The notes under the pieces are model-generated. The model had not been told where the DNA came from, searched no databases, and saw only the letters and a list, made by a program, of their open reading frames with translations. DNA of 29,725 bases from Bifidobacterium breve (lineage in GTDB: Bacteria > Actinomycetota > Actinomycetes > Nanopelagicales > Nanopelagicaceae), in contig CAMBGL010000002.1 of NCBI GenBank assembly GCA_945866155.1, positions 1 to 29,725 on the forward strand. The letters run 5' to 3'. This document shows positions 16,042-23,539 of the stretch, one piece after another. Position numbers and translations under genes: made by a program. The first letter of the stretch is position 1. Every line of letters begins with the position of its first letter.

Positions 16042-16134
16042 CTAATAGTCTTCACGTATCTCCCCCCGGCTTGTGAGCCGTGAAGTCACACGGGGTCGCA
16101 ACCACCCCCGACACCAAAATGAGAAAGGCTCACC
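16042..16134 (+). promoter_or_regulatory. Candidate structured 5' leader (possible translational riboswitch) of the NCS2 permease
   Basis: This 93-base gap can form a hairpin CGGCT-TGTG-AGCCG (16067-16080) and a second GGGGT/ACCCC (16092-16108). The first loop, TGTG, is complementary to CACA (16087-16090), allowing an H-type pseudoknot. GTGAGCC (16073-16079), loop plus 3' arm of the first hairpin, is also perfectly complementary to GGCTCAC (16127-16133), which holds the end of the Shine-Dalgarno and reaches to one base before the ATG. The two pairings exclude each other, as in translational riboswitches. CCCCG (16064-16068) with CGGGG (16091-16095) is a further alternative. TAGTCT at 16046-16051 is a possible -10. 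No known riboswitch class was recognised; this is a sequence-derived hypothesis. Confidence 0.45.
16122..16128 (+). promoter_or_regulatory. Ribosome binding site of NCS2 permease gene
   Basis: AGAAAGG, six bases before the ATG at 16135. Its last two G residues and the following spacer are complementary to the first hairpin of the leader, so access may be conditional. Confidence 0.65.
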
Positions 16135-17571
16135 ATGCTGGATAGTTATTTTAAGATATCGGAACGTGGTTCAACGCTAGGACGTGAAGTACGTGGCGGT
16201 TTCGTCACATTCTTTACGATGGCATATATCGTCGCGCTCAATCCATTGATCATCGGTCTTTCAAAAGATGCTGAGGGTAAATTCTTAGGTGGCGGAGATG
16301 CCCCTAACCTCGCGGCAATCGCTGCAATGACTGCGCTCATTGCAGGAATTCTTACAATCCTTATGGGTGTTGTTGGAAATTATCCTCTCGCACTTGCAAC
16401 AGGACTTGGTCTCAACACATTTGTTGCAGTTGGTATTGCTTCGCAGATGACCTGGGCCGATGCAATGGGCCTTGTTGTTCTTGAAGGTTTAATCATCACA
16501 ATCCTTGTTCTGACAGGATTTAGAACTGCTGTCTTCCGTGCAGTCCCAGCGCAACTAAAGATAGCAATTTCAGTTGGTATTGGTCTTTTCATCGCTCTCA
16601 TCGGTTTAGTTGATGCAGGCTTTGTTCGTCGGACAGGATCAGGTCCAGTCCCTGTAACACTGGGTGATAGCGGAACTTTGGTTGGCTGGCCAATCGTTGT
16701 ATTCGCACTCGGTCTCTTCTTGATGATTGCTCTGATGGTCAAGAAAGTAAAAGGTGCTCTTCTCATAGGTATAGCAGTAGCGACAGTTGCCGCCATTGCC
16801 ATTGAGTCAGCTTTCAAAATTGGTCCACTATTCAATGGTGCAACAGGTGCCGTCAATCCAAAGGGTTGGAACCTCAATGTTCCAGCAGTGCCTTCAAAAA
16901 TTGTTGATACACCGGACTTTGGTCTATTTGGCCAATTCAACCTATTCGGTTCATTCAGTCAGGTATCTGCAATCACTGCAATCCTTTTAGTCTTCACCTT
17001 GTTGCTCTCTGACTTCTTCGACACTGTCGGAACCGTTACAGCAATTGGTCATGAATCTGGATTGATTGATAAAGATGGAAATGTTCCAAATAATGATCGC
17101 ATTCTTCTTGTCGACTCGTTAGCAGCTGTTGCAGGCGGAGCAGGAAGCATCTCTTCTAACACAAGTTATATCGAATCTGCTTCAGGCGTAGGTGAAGGTG
17201 CTCGAACAGGATTGGCCTCAGTCGTAACAGGGCTGCTCTTCCTTCTTACGACATTCTTTGCACCACTTGTCGCGGTTATTCCTTACGAAGCTGCAACACC
17301 TGCCTTGATAATCGTCGGTTTCTTGATGATGACACAAGTAAAGAATATCGATTGGGAGGATTACGGAATCGCGATTCCCGCATTCCTCACAATTATCTTG
17401 ATGCCATTTACTTACAACATCTCTGTTGGTATCGGCGCAGGATTCGTTTCATTCGTAGTAATTCGCGTGATTCAGGGACGTCGCAAAGAGATTCATCCTT
17501 TGCTATTCCTAGTAGCGGGTCTATTTATGATCTACTTCTTATCTTCACCAATCAATACTTGGGTGGGCTAA
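16135..17571 (+). CDS. NCS2 family purine permease (AzgA/AdeQ-like)
   Basis: A 478-residue transporter with 12-14 membrane segments, of the AzgA-like branch (COG2252) of the NCS2 nucleobase family. Members import adenine, guanine or hypoxanthine by proton symport. Typical segments are REVRGGFVTFFTMAYIVALNP (spanning about 18-38), ALATGLGLNTFVA (about 87-99) and FTLLLSDFFDTVGTVTAIG (about 287-305) with the paired acidic residues, followed by VDSLAAVAGGAGSISSNTSYIESASGVGEGARTG (about 329-362). Uracil or xanthine transporters of NCS2 have a different N-terminus. The ATG follows a good Shine-Dalgarno inside the structured leader, and a strong terminator lies 20 bases after the stop, so the transcript is well delimited. 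With apt it would bring in and salvage purine bases. Confidence 0.93.
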   Translation: MLDSYFKISERGSTLGREVRGGFVTFFTMAYIVALNPLIIGLSKDAEGKFLGGGDAPNLAAIAAMTALIAGILTILMGVVGNYPLALATGLGLNTFVAVGIASQMTWADAMGLVVLEGLIITILVLTGFRTAVFRAVPAQLKIAISVGIGLFIALIGLVDAGFVRRTGSGPVPVTLGDSGTLVGWPIVVFALGLFLMIALMVKKVKGALLIGIAVATVAAIAIESAFKIGPLFNGATGAVNPKGWNLNVPAVPSKIVDTPDFGLFGQFNLFGSFSQVSAITAILLVFTLLLSDFFDTVGTVTAIGHESGLIDKDGNVPNNDRILLVDSLAAVAGGAGSISSNTSYIESASGVGEGARTGLASVVTGLLFLLTTFFAPLVAVIPYEAATPALIIVGFLMMTQVKNIDWEDYGIAIPAFLTIILMPFTYNISVGIGAGFVSFVVIRVIQGRRKEIHPLLFLVAGLFMIYFLSSPINTWVG

Positions 17572-17590
17572 TTGTAGAAATCTTGTTAGA

Positions 17591-17626
17591 GGAGGGCTCA
17601 GGGAAACCTGGGCCCTCCTTCTTTTT
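17591..17626 (+). terminator. Intrinsic terminator after NCS2 permease
   Basis: A 12-base-pair stem, GGAGGGCTCAGG with CCTGGGCCCTCC (one G-U pair), closed by a GAAA tetraloop at 17603-17606 and followed by TTCTTTTT (17619-17626). It is the only clear intrinsic terminator in the window. Its T tract touches the stop codon of the convergent ung gene; in the opposite direction the tail (TCTAAC) is poor. Confidence 0.95.
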
Positions 17627-18260
17627 ACCAACTAATAGTGGGTAGAGAGTTTCTTTCTAAAATTTGATTTGTTCGTGAGAATGGTTTGGAGCCGAAGAAT
17701 CCTCGATAGGCAGATAGCGGACTCGGGTGAGCGCTTTCAATTACCCAATCATCTCGAAAATATTCTTTCAAACTCTTGGCATCGTTGCCCCAAAGAATTG
17801 CCACTACATCGCGTTTACCTAATTCCTCAGCTATAGCATTAGTAATGGGAGCCCACTGCTTGATTGAAATTTGGCCATCAGGTGAATATGTCAGTGCTCG
17901 ATTGAGAAGTAATACACCTTCATTACTCCACTGCGATAGATCAGATGATGGCGTATCTCTATAACCCAAGTCCTCTTGATATTCCTTGAAGATATTTCGC
18001 AATGATGCAGGAGTTTTGTTCTCATTCGGGACAGCAAAAGCAAGACCTGTTGCATTACCCGGTGTTGGATAGGGATCTTGTCCGAAAATAACAACTCGAA
18101 CACTTTTTATCGGGATACTTAGTGCGCGAAATGCGTTGTCGAATGCTGGATATGTAATTTTTCCTTCAAGAGATCTTTCGATACTTTTGAGTTCAGATTC
18201 AAAGGGAGCTAGTACCTTTGCCCAGCTCTCATTAAATGGCACGCGCAAAGAATCGTCCAT
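17625..18260 (-). CDS. ung: Uracil-DNA glycosylase, family 1
   Basis: Removes uracil from DNA to start base excision repair. Family 1 motifs are present: the water-activating GQDPYPTPG (Asp62 from the chosen start), NRALTYSPDG where many members have LLLN-xxLTV, LWGNDAKS, and the DNA-intercalating HPSPLSAYRGFFGSKPFSRTN region near 180-200. The ATG at 18260 gives 211 residues, slightly short but normal. In-frame ATGs at 18266 and 18272 would add two or four residues; none has a convincing Shine-Dalgarno. The start lies inside the 3' end of the ABC ATPase gene (29-base overlap, different frame), so the two are co-transcribed from the ABC promoter. Confidence 0.93.
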   Translation of the reverse strand: MDDSLRVPFNESWAKVLAPFESELKSIERSLEGKITYPAFDNAFRALSIPIKSVRVVIFGQDPYPTPGNATGLAFAVPNENKTPASLRNIFKEYQEDLGYRDTPSSDLSQWSNEGVLLLNRALTYSPDGQISIKQWAPITNAIAEELGKRDVVAILWGNDAKSLKEYFRDDWVIESAHPSPLSAYRGFFGSKPFSRTNQILERNSLPTISW

Positions 18261-19020
18261 TTTCATGTACAACGCTCATTGAAATTCCAAAGACATTACT
18301 CAAATGCTCCTGTGTAATTACTTGTGCAATTGGACCGGACACCGCTACAACTCCTTTATGTAAAAGTAATGCATGCGTCGTTCCAGCCGGAATTTCTTCA
18401 ATATGGTGGGTAACCAATATTGTCGCTGGCGCTGTTGGATCTTGTGCAAAAGCGGAAAATCGATGTAACAAATCTTCCCTGCCACCTAAGTCAAGACCGG
18501 CAGTTGGCTCATCCAAAAGGAGCAATTCTGGGTCGGCCATGAGTGCACGAGAAATTTGAACACGCTTCTTCTCTCCATCACTCAATGAGCCGTATAGTCG
18601 ATCACCAAGTTCTCGGACTCCAAAATTTGTTAGTAAAGCAATAGCGCGTGATTCATCCCATAAATCGTAATCTTCATTCCATCTCCCAAGAATTGCATAG
18701 GCTGCGGTAAGTACCACATCGCGCACTAGTTCCTCATATGGAATATCTTCAGCGACTATCGAAGCGCACGTGCCAATTCTCGTTCTCAGTTCGAAGAGAT
18801 CAACTTTGCCCATCTCTTCACCTAGCAGAAATGCCTTGCCTTGGGTTGGAAAGATTCGAGTTGCCAAAATATTGAGAAATGTTGATTTACCAGCACCGTT
18901 GGGGCCAAGAATTACCCATCGCTCCCCCGGAGCGATTGAGAAATTTATAGGACCAAGAATTGTTGACTCCCCGCGACGAACACTTACATCGCGTAGCTCC
19001 AAAATCGATTCAATGCCCAT
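18232..19020 (-). CDS. ABC transporter ATP-binding protein (orphan ATPase)
   Basis: A 262-residue ABC ATPase. Walker A is GPNGAGKST (39-47), the signature is LSDGEKKRVQISRAL (near 153, with D for the usual second G), Walker B is LLLLDEPTAGLD (near 173) and the switch His is in VTHHIEEIP. The domain resembles ModF/YlmA-like single ATPases (COG1119); no permease or binding protein is encoded nearby, so the partner is unknown. The ATG at 19020 is preferred over an in-frame TTG at 19041 because it aligns with family N-termini and has TATCTT eight bases upstream. It is divergent from serB and overlaps ung. An ABC ATPase (Rv3041c) also sits next to serB2 in M. tuberculosis. Confidence 0.9.
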   Translation of the reverse strand: MGIESILELRDVSVRRGESTILGPINFSIAPGERWVILGPNGAGKSTFLNILATRIFPTQGKAFLLGEEMGKVDLFELRTRIGTCASIVAEDIPYEELVRDVVLTAAYAILGRWNEDYDLWDESRAIALLTNFGVRELGDRLYGSLSDGEKKRVQISRALMADPELLLLDEPTAGLDLGGREDLLHRFSAFAQDPTAPATILVTHHIEEIPAGTTHALLLHKGVVAVSGPIAQVITQEHLSNVFGISMSVVHENGRFFARAI

Positions 19021-19028
19021 AGGCGAAA

Positions 19029-19034
19029 AAGATA
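19029..19034 (-). promoter_or_regulatory. -10 element of ABC ATPase-ung
   Basis: TATCTT, eight bases before the preferred ATG at 19020. The hexamer fits TANNNT, but the spacing is looser than in the other cases. It would exclude the upstream TTG as the start because that codon lies upstream of the predicted transcription start. Confidence 0.35.
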
Positions 19035-19090
19035 GTCGCAATCACGCCGCGAGGTGGCAAAATTGCGCATATTCAGGGAGTGATTCGCGA

Positions 19091-19096
19091 TAACCT
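19091..19096 (+). promoter_or_regulatory. -10 element of serB
   Basis: TAACCT, nine bases before the ATG at 19106, no Shine-Dalgarno; the transcript would have at most a very short leader. Confidence 0.4.
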
Positions 19097-19105
19097 CGAC
19101 TCCTT

Positions 19106-20311
19106 ATGAGCGCTACAGAGGAAAAAGATCAATTTACGGGACTTATTCTCCTTACTGGAATAGATAAACCCGGAATCACTGCAACTCTTTTTGAGACTCT
19201 CGCTCCATTTTCACTAACAGTGCTAGATATTGAACAAGTAGTTATTCGTGAGCGACTCATTCTTACACTTCTGATTGCGTGTAATCCTGCGCATAGTGAG
19301 GCAATCGATACAGATCTCGAAGAACTTTCAAAGACCCTCGATGTTGATATCGCGACATCTTTTTCCAGCGCTCCAATCTCATCCATTGCAGCTAAAAGCG
19401 GATTAGTACATGCCGTGATTCTTTCTCCGAAGTTACTTCCCTCTGCCGTTGCAAAAGTTGCACAGACAATTAGTGAACTTGGAGGCAATATTGAGTCAAT
19501 CTCTCGAACTGCTTCATATCCAGTAACTGCGATTGAATTCGTAATCTCTCATGCAGACCAAAAAGTGTTGAAATCTTCACTAGCGCGCGTTGCGATAGAG
19601 CAAGGCGTCGATATTGCAGTACAACCGGGTGGTCTTATGCGACATGCGAGAAAACTCGTACTACTCGATGTGGATTCGACTCTGATTCAACAAGAGGTTA
19701 TCGAACTACTAGCATCTAAGGCGGGCGTAAATAGCGAAGTTGTGAAAATAACTGATGCTGCCATGCGCGGGGAAATTGATTTCGAGCAAGCACTGATTGC
19801 TCGCGTCGCCCTACTCGCTGGCTTGGGAGACGATGCTATTAGTCAGGTTCAAAGCGAGATTGTGCTCACTCCGGGCGCACGAACGCTGATTAGAACTTTG
19901 CAGCGCCTTGGGCACACAGTATGCGTCGTCTCTGGTGGCTTCCACAATGTTATTGATCCACTACTCATAGAACTCAATATCACTCACTTTCGCGCAAACA
20001 CATTAGAAATTATTGATGGCAAACTGACTGGCAAAGTAATCGGTCCGATCATCGATCGCGCTGCTAAAGCACAAGCCCTCAAAGACTTCTCAACCATAGA
20101 GAAAATTCATATTGATCAGACAATTGCTATCGGTGATGGAGCAAATGATCTCGACATGATCGCAATGGCTGGACTTGGTATCGCATTCAACGCTAAGCCA
20201 GCAGTCAAAGCGGCGGCAGATAGTTCTGTTACTGCGCCATATTTGGATTCAGTTCTATATTTGTTAGGTATCGGCCGTGAAGAGATAGAAGAAGCTGAAT
20301 CACATAGCTAG
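19106..20311 (+). CDS. serB: Phosphoserine phosphatase with tandem N-terminal ACT domains
   Basis: Hydrolyses phosphoserine to serine, the last step of serine synthesis. The 401 residues begin with two ACT-like regulatory domains (about 10-85 and 98-170; GLILLTGIDKPGITATLFETL opens the first). The HAD phosphatase domain follows, with the nucleophile motif LLDVDSTLIQ (Asp188, Asp190), VVSGGFHNV (near 275), a conserved Lys in the GKVIGPIIDRAAKA stretch and GDGANDLDMI (near 346). The layout equals mycobacterial SerB2, in which the ACT domains bind serine and mediate feedback inhibition. The gene appears leaderless. It is divergent from the ABC ATPase and overlaps the hisG stop by four bases. Confidence 0.95.
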   Translation: MSATEEKDQFTGLILLTGIDKPGITATLFETLAPFSLTVLDIEQVVIRERLILTLLIACNPAHSEAIDTDLEELSKTLDVDIATSFSSAPISSIAAKSGLVHAVILSPKLLPSAVAKVAQTISELGGNIESISRTASYPVTAIEFVISHADQKVLKSSLARVAIEQGVDIAVQPGGLMRHARKLVLLDVDSTLIQQEVIELLASKAGVNSEVVKITDAAMRGEIDFEQALIARVALLAGLGDDAISQVQSEIVLTPGARTLIRTLQRLGHTVCVVSGGFHNVIDPLLIELNITHFRANTLEIIDGKLTGKVIGPIIDRAAKAQALKDFSTIEKIHIDQTIAIGDGANDLDMIAMAGLGIAFNAKPAVKAAADSSVTAPYLDSVLYLLGIGREEIEEAESHS

Positions 20312-21153
20312 AGACGACAAGCGTGGATATCTGTTACCAATATTCCACGTGCTCCGATAGCCCAAAGCTCGTCCATAACTCTATTTGTCTCCTTGCGCAA
20401 AACCATTGCCCGCACTGCAACCCATTCAACATTTTGCAATGGTGAGATAGTTGGAGATTCAAAACCTGGAGTGATCGCACAAGCGGCTTGAGAATCAACC
20501 TTTTTCACATCGTAATCAAGGAGAACATACTTGCGAGCTGTAACAACACCTTGTAATCGACGTATAAGGATCTCTAATTCACTTGGAATAGCAACACCAG
20601 ATCGAGTGATTAGTACGGCTTCACTGAGAAGAATAGGCTCTGCAAATATTTTGAGACCAGCTTGTCTCAAAGTATTACCCGTACTTACGACATCGGCGAT
20701 TAGATCGGCAACACCAAGTCGGACACTACTTTCAACTGCTCCATCAAGTCGGACTACCTCTGCCTTGATGCCAAGTGAATCTAAGTGCTTTTCAACTAAT
20801 CCTGGATAGGCCGTTGCAACTCTCTTGCCTGAAATCTTCTGCATATCCCAATCAATATCAGCGCTTCCTGCAAATCTGAAGGTCGAACCACCGAAATTGA
20901 GTTCTAGAACTTCATCTGCTTTTGCGTCGGAATCAATCAATAAATCCCGACCTGTGATACCTGCTTCGAGTTCACCGCTGCCAACATAGAGTGCGATATC
21001 GCGCGGGCGAAGATAGTAAAACTCAACACCATTTTCGTTATCTAAGAGAACTAAATCACGACTATCACTTCGCTGGCGATAACCTGCCTCTTTTAATATC
21101 GCAATTGATTCATCTGCTAAAGATCCCTTATTTGGAACAGCTATACGTAACAT
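20308..21153 (-). CDS. hisG: ATP phosphoribosyltransferase, long form
   Basis: Condenses ATP and PRPP in the first committed step of histidine synthesis. At 281 residues it is the long form, whose C-terminal ACT-like domain (about 210-281) mediates histidine feedback; no HisZ is needed. Visible are the N-terminus LRIAVPNKGSLADESIAIL, the product-binding region REL-like YVGSGELEAGITGRDLL, and the PRPP loop GVADLIADVVSTGNTLRQAG near 150. AGGAG five bases before the ATG makes the start secure. It follows hisE by eight bases on the same strand, as in M. tuberculosis (Rv2122c-Rv2121c). Confidence 0.96.
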   Translation of the reverse strand: MLRIAVPNKGSLADESIAILKEAGYRQRSDSRDLVLLDNENGVEFYYLRPRDIALYVGSGELEAGITGRDLLIDSDAKADEVLELNFGGSTFRFAGSADIDWDMQKISGKRVATAYPGLVEKHLDSLGIKAEVVRLDGAVESSVRLGVADLIADVVSTGNTLRQAGLKIFAEPILLSEAVLITRSGVAIPSELEILIRRLQGVVTARKYVLLDYDVKKVDSQAACAITPGFESPTISPLQNVEWVAVRAMVLRKETNRVMDELWAIGARGILVTDIHACRL

Positions 21154-21158
21154 GAGAT

Positions 21159-21163
21159 CTCCT
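21159..21163 (-). promoter_or_regulatory. Ribosome binding site of hisG
   Basis: AGGAG, five bases before the hisG ATG and overlapping the hisE stop codon. This indicates translation of hisG from the hisE transcript with its own initiation site. Confidence 0.75.
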
Positions 21164-21425
21164 AGAGGTGTTTGTAGATGTCGTCGGGGGTCAGTCCTCG
21201 CGCAATCATCAGCGTTTGTAAGTGATAGATCAGTTGGCTTATCTCCTGCGCTAACGCTTCATTACTCTCGTGCTCCGCTGCGAGCCACACTTCACCCGCC
21301 TCTTCAATGATCTTCTTACCGATAGCGTGAACACCTGCATCTAAGGCAGCCACAGTTCCAGAACCCTCGGGACGAGTCAGCGCTATCTGGGATAACTCAG
21401 ACCAGAGCGCTTCAAATGTTTTCAT
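21162..21425 (-). CDS. hisE: Phosphoribosyl-ATP pyrophosphatase
   Basis: Hydrolyses phosphoribosyl-ATP to phosphoribosyl-AMP in the second step of histidine synthesis. The 87-residue all-helical protein has the stand-alone HisE form (no HisI fusion). Metal-binding acidic residues are visible in KKIIEEAGEVWLAAEHES (about 34-51) and the C-terminal helix has ISQLIYHLQTLMIARGLTPDDIYKHL. The ATG at 21425 lies six bases after TAAACT with no Shine-Dalgarno, and the gene leads the hisE-hisG pair. Confidence 0.95.
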   Translation of the reverse strand: MKTFEALWSELSQIALTRPEGSGTVAALDAGVHAIGKKIIEEAGEVWLAAEHESNEALAQEISQLIYHLQTLMIARGLTPDDIYKHL

Positions 21426-21431
21426 AGACAG

Positions 21432-21437
21432 AGTTTA
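21432..21437 (-). promoter_or_regulatory. -10 element of hisE-hisG
   Basis: TAAACT, six bases, then the hisE ATG; no Shine-Dalgarno. It lies in the 68-base gap after rpe, one of the longest non-coding gaps here, where no terminator with a T tract is seen. Confidence 0.55.
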
Positions 21438-21493
21438 CTAGAGGCGAAGCCGCTTACATTGACCATTATTGAGTCAGATTCGACTTTGGCTTA

Positions 21494-22153
21494 TCAAGAT
21501 TTTGAAGCGAGTTCACGCAATGCAGTCACCATTGCAGCCGGGTCTTGGGCATTGAATACAGCGCTACCGGCGACGAAGGTATCCGCTCCTGCATCTGCAG
21601 CAATTTCAATAGTCTCAACCGAAACTCCACCATCTACCTGAAGCCATATAGGTCTAGAACCAATAATTGCCCGAGTGCGCGAAACTTTACTCATCATATC
21701 CGTCATAAATTTTTGGCCTCCGAAGCCTGGTTCCACCGTCATGATCAAAAACATATCTACATCATCGATGAAATCAAGATAATCTTCTATCTGCGTTGCA
21801 GGCTTGAGTGCTAAACCAGAGCGCGCTCCAATCTTTCGTATAGCGCGCAAGGTAGCGGAAATATCTTTCGTTGCTTCAGCATGAATGGTCACACTTGCGC
21901 AGCCGGCCTGCGCATATGCCGGAGCAATCTGATCTACATCGGCAACCATCAAATGTGCATCAACAGGGAGCGAGCTCTCCTTGATAACTTTTGATGCACT
22001 TTCGAAATCGAAGGTGAAGTTAGGGACAAAAACATTGTCCATGACATCTAGATGCAGAAGATCTGAAACTGTGGCAATCTTCGCTATCTCTGACTGTAGA
22101 TTACTGAAATCAGCGTTGAGAATAGATGGAGTAATTCGGATATCTATACTCAT
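21494..22153 (-). CDS. rpe: Ribulose-phosphate 3-epimerase
   Basis: Interconverts ribulose 5-phosphate and xylulose 5-phosphate in the pentose phosphate pathway. It is a 219-residue TIM barrel with its family signatures: SILNADFSNL (10-19), the metal-binding LLHLDVMDNVFVPNFTFD (His34, Asp36), DAHLMV with a second metal His near 67, MTVEPGFGGQKFM, and QVDGGVSVE with the catalytic Asp near 175. The ATG at 22153 is six bases after TAGAAT, which itself abuts the stop codon of rsmB. It lies downstream of rsmB in the order fmt-rsmB-rpe typical of actinobacteria. Confidence 0.96.
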   Translation of the reverse strand: MSIDIRITPSILNADFSNLQSEIAKIATVSDLLHLDVMDNVFVPNFTFDFESASKVIKESSLPVDAHLMVADVDQIAPAYAQAGCASVTIHAEATKDISATLRAIRKIGARSGLALKPATQIEDYLDFIDDVDMFLIMTVEPGFGGQKFMTDMMSKVSRTRAIIGSRPIWLQVDGGVSVETIEIAADAGADTFVAGSAVFNAQDPAAMVTALRELASKS

Positions 22154-22159
22154 GACGCG

Positions 22160-22165
22160 ATTCTA
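22160..22165 (-). promoter_or_regulatory. -10 element of rpe
   Basis: TAGAAT, six bases, then the rpe ATG; no Shine-Dalgarno. The whole element fits in the 12 bases between rsmB and rpe, giving rpe an independent leaderless start inside an apparent operon. Confidence 0.55.
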
Positions 22166-23539
22166 CTATTTCACATCACTCTTTTTGCGAAAGAGAGCTA
22201 GAAACATCGCATCTGTACCGTGAATATGTGTCCACAAGGTCATTGAACCTGATCTGGTTCCACCTTCCAAGTTTTTCGGCATCAAATCATCAATTTGAAT
22301 ATGTTCTAAATCGGGATGTGCCTTCAGCAAATCCATTACCTGTACCTGAGTCTCAGCCAAATGAGGTGAACATGTTGCATATCCCAATATTCCATCTACT
22401 TCCAACACCTTATAGGCACCTTCCAAGAGTTCTCTTTGTAGTTGAGTTAGTTCGCGTAAATCTTGCACGGTTCTACGCCACCGCACTTCAGGACGACGTC
22501 TAAGTGCGCCAAGTCCCGTGCATGGTGCATCAATTAATATTGCATCGAAAGTTTCAGCATGTGTCGACACTTCACGACCATCACCAACCCATACCCGAGC
22601 GCCAGCAACAACTTGTTTTACTAATTGAGCCCTAGGGGTTGACACCTCATTTGCAGTGAATTCTGCACCATTGACTTTAGCGATACTTGAAAGCAGTGCA
22701 GCCTTTCCACCCGGACCAGCACATAGATCTAGCCATTTCTTTTTACTGGAAAGAGCTGAAGCAAAAATCGTAGATACCAACTGCGAGCCCTCATCTTGCA
22801 CGCCAGCATTTCGATGTCGAATAATTTCGAGAGAACCTGGCGCACCATCAAAGTGTGCGCCGTATTGAGAAAATTTCGTTGCAACTCCCCCAAGATCGAT
22901 TAGTTCACTTTGAGTAGAGCGACCTGGCCATGAAACAAGAGTTGGTTTAGCAGCTACATTATTTATCGCAAGAAGAGATTCAACTGCGTCCCAGTCTTTG
23001 AGCAAATCAAAGTACGCAGAAATTATCCATTGAGGATGCGAATATTGAATCGAGAATCTTTCAACTGGATCCGTAATTGCTGCAAGGGATGCGAACCAAT
23101 CTTCCATAGATGTGCGTGTGACATTTCTTAGTAATGCGTTTACGAAACTTGCCTTAGATTCGCCTATTCGTTTGCGCGCAACTTCTACTGTTGCACCTAC
23201 CGCGGCATGATCTGGTACGCGCATCTCGTGAATTTGGTGAACACCCAAACGGGCGATATCTACGATTCCCGCATCAACTTCACTCCATGGCCGATCACTG
23301 ATTTGAGCTAAAACCCAGTCATGCTTACCCTGCATACGCAAAGTCCCATAGAGCAATTCTGTTACGAATGAGCGATCACGCTCATCTAACGAACTCGCTG
23401 ATAGCGCTTGAGGAAGAAGCAAATTTGAGAAACCACCGTTTCGATTAACTTCGCTTAGAAGATCAAATGCCAGAAGACGCGATGCATCCGGCTTAGGAGA
23501 CTTGAATGTGTTGCGACGTGCCTCAACCAAAGATTTCAC
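22166..23539 (-). CDS. rsmB: 16S rRNA (cytosine-967-C5)-methyltransferase
   Basis: Methylates C967 of 16S rRNA with SAM. An N-terminal NusB-like RNA-binding domain (about 18-150: LLAFDLLSEVNRNGG, TELLYGTLRMQGKHDWVL) is followed by the NSUN-type catalytic domain. SAM motif I is LDLCAGPGGKAALL; the catalytic cysteine pair lies in DAPCTGLGALRRRPEVRWR and YATCSPHLAET. The GTG at 23539 gives 457 residues and a 17-base overlap with fmt. A GTG at 23572 is also open but would overlap fmt by 50 bases and add 11 residues without family similarity. The product of metK supplies its methyl donor. Confidence 0.93.
   Translation of the reverse strand: MKSLVEARRNTFKSPKPDASRLLAFDLLSEVNRNGGFSNLLLPQALSASSLDERDRSFVTELLYGTLRMQGKHDWVLAQISDRPWSEVDAGIVDIARLGVHQIHEMRVPDHAAVGATVEVARKRIGESKASFVNALLRNVTRTSMEDWFASLAAITDPVERFSIQYSHPQWIISAYFDLLKDWDAVESLLAINNVAAKPTLVSWPGRSTQSELIDLGGVATKFSQYGAHFDGAPGSLEIIRHRNAGVQDEGSQLVSTIFASALSSKKKWLDLCAGPGGKAALLSSIAKVNGAEFTANEVSTPRAQLVKQVVAGARVWVGDGREVSTHAETFDAILIDAPCTGLGALRRRPEVRWRRTVQDLRELTQLQRELLEGAYKVLEVDGILGYATCSPHLAETQVQVMDLLKAHPDLEHIQIDDLMPKNLEGGTRSGSMTLWTHIHGTDAMFLALFRKKSDVK

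Noticed and set aside
16067..16108. Hairpins before the NCS2 permease as a terminator of the YczE-type gene
   Set aside because: Neither stem is followed by a T tract, and the second arm and loop are complementary to the ribosome binding site, which fits a leader better.
16380..16940. 186-codon minus-strand frame inside the NCS2 permease gene
   Set aside because: Low-complexity shadow of codon bias in a membrane-protein gene (rich in Pro, Arg, Thr, Ala); the plus frame carries all family motifs.
18232..19041. TTG start at 19041 for the ABC ATPase
   Set aside because: The ATG at 19020 matches the family N-terminus and lies downstream of a TATCTT hexamer that overlaps the longer version.
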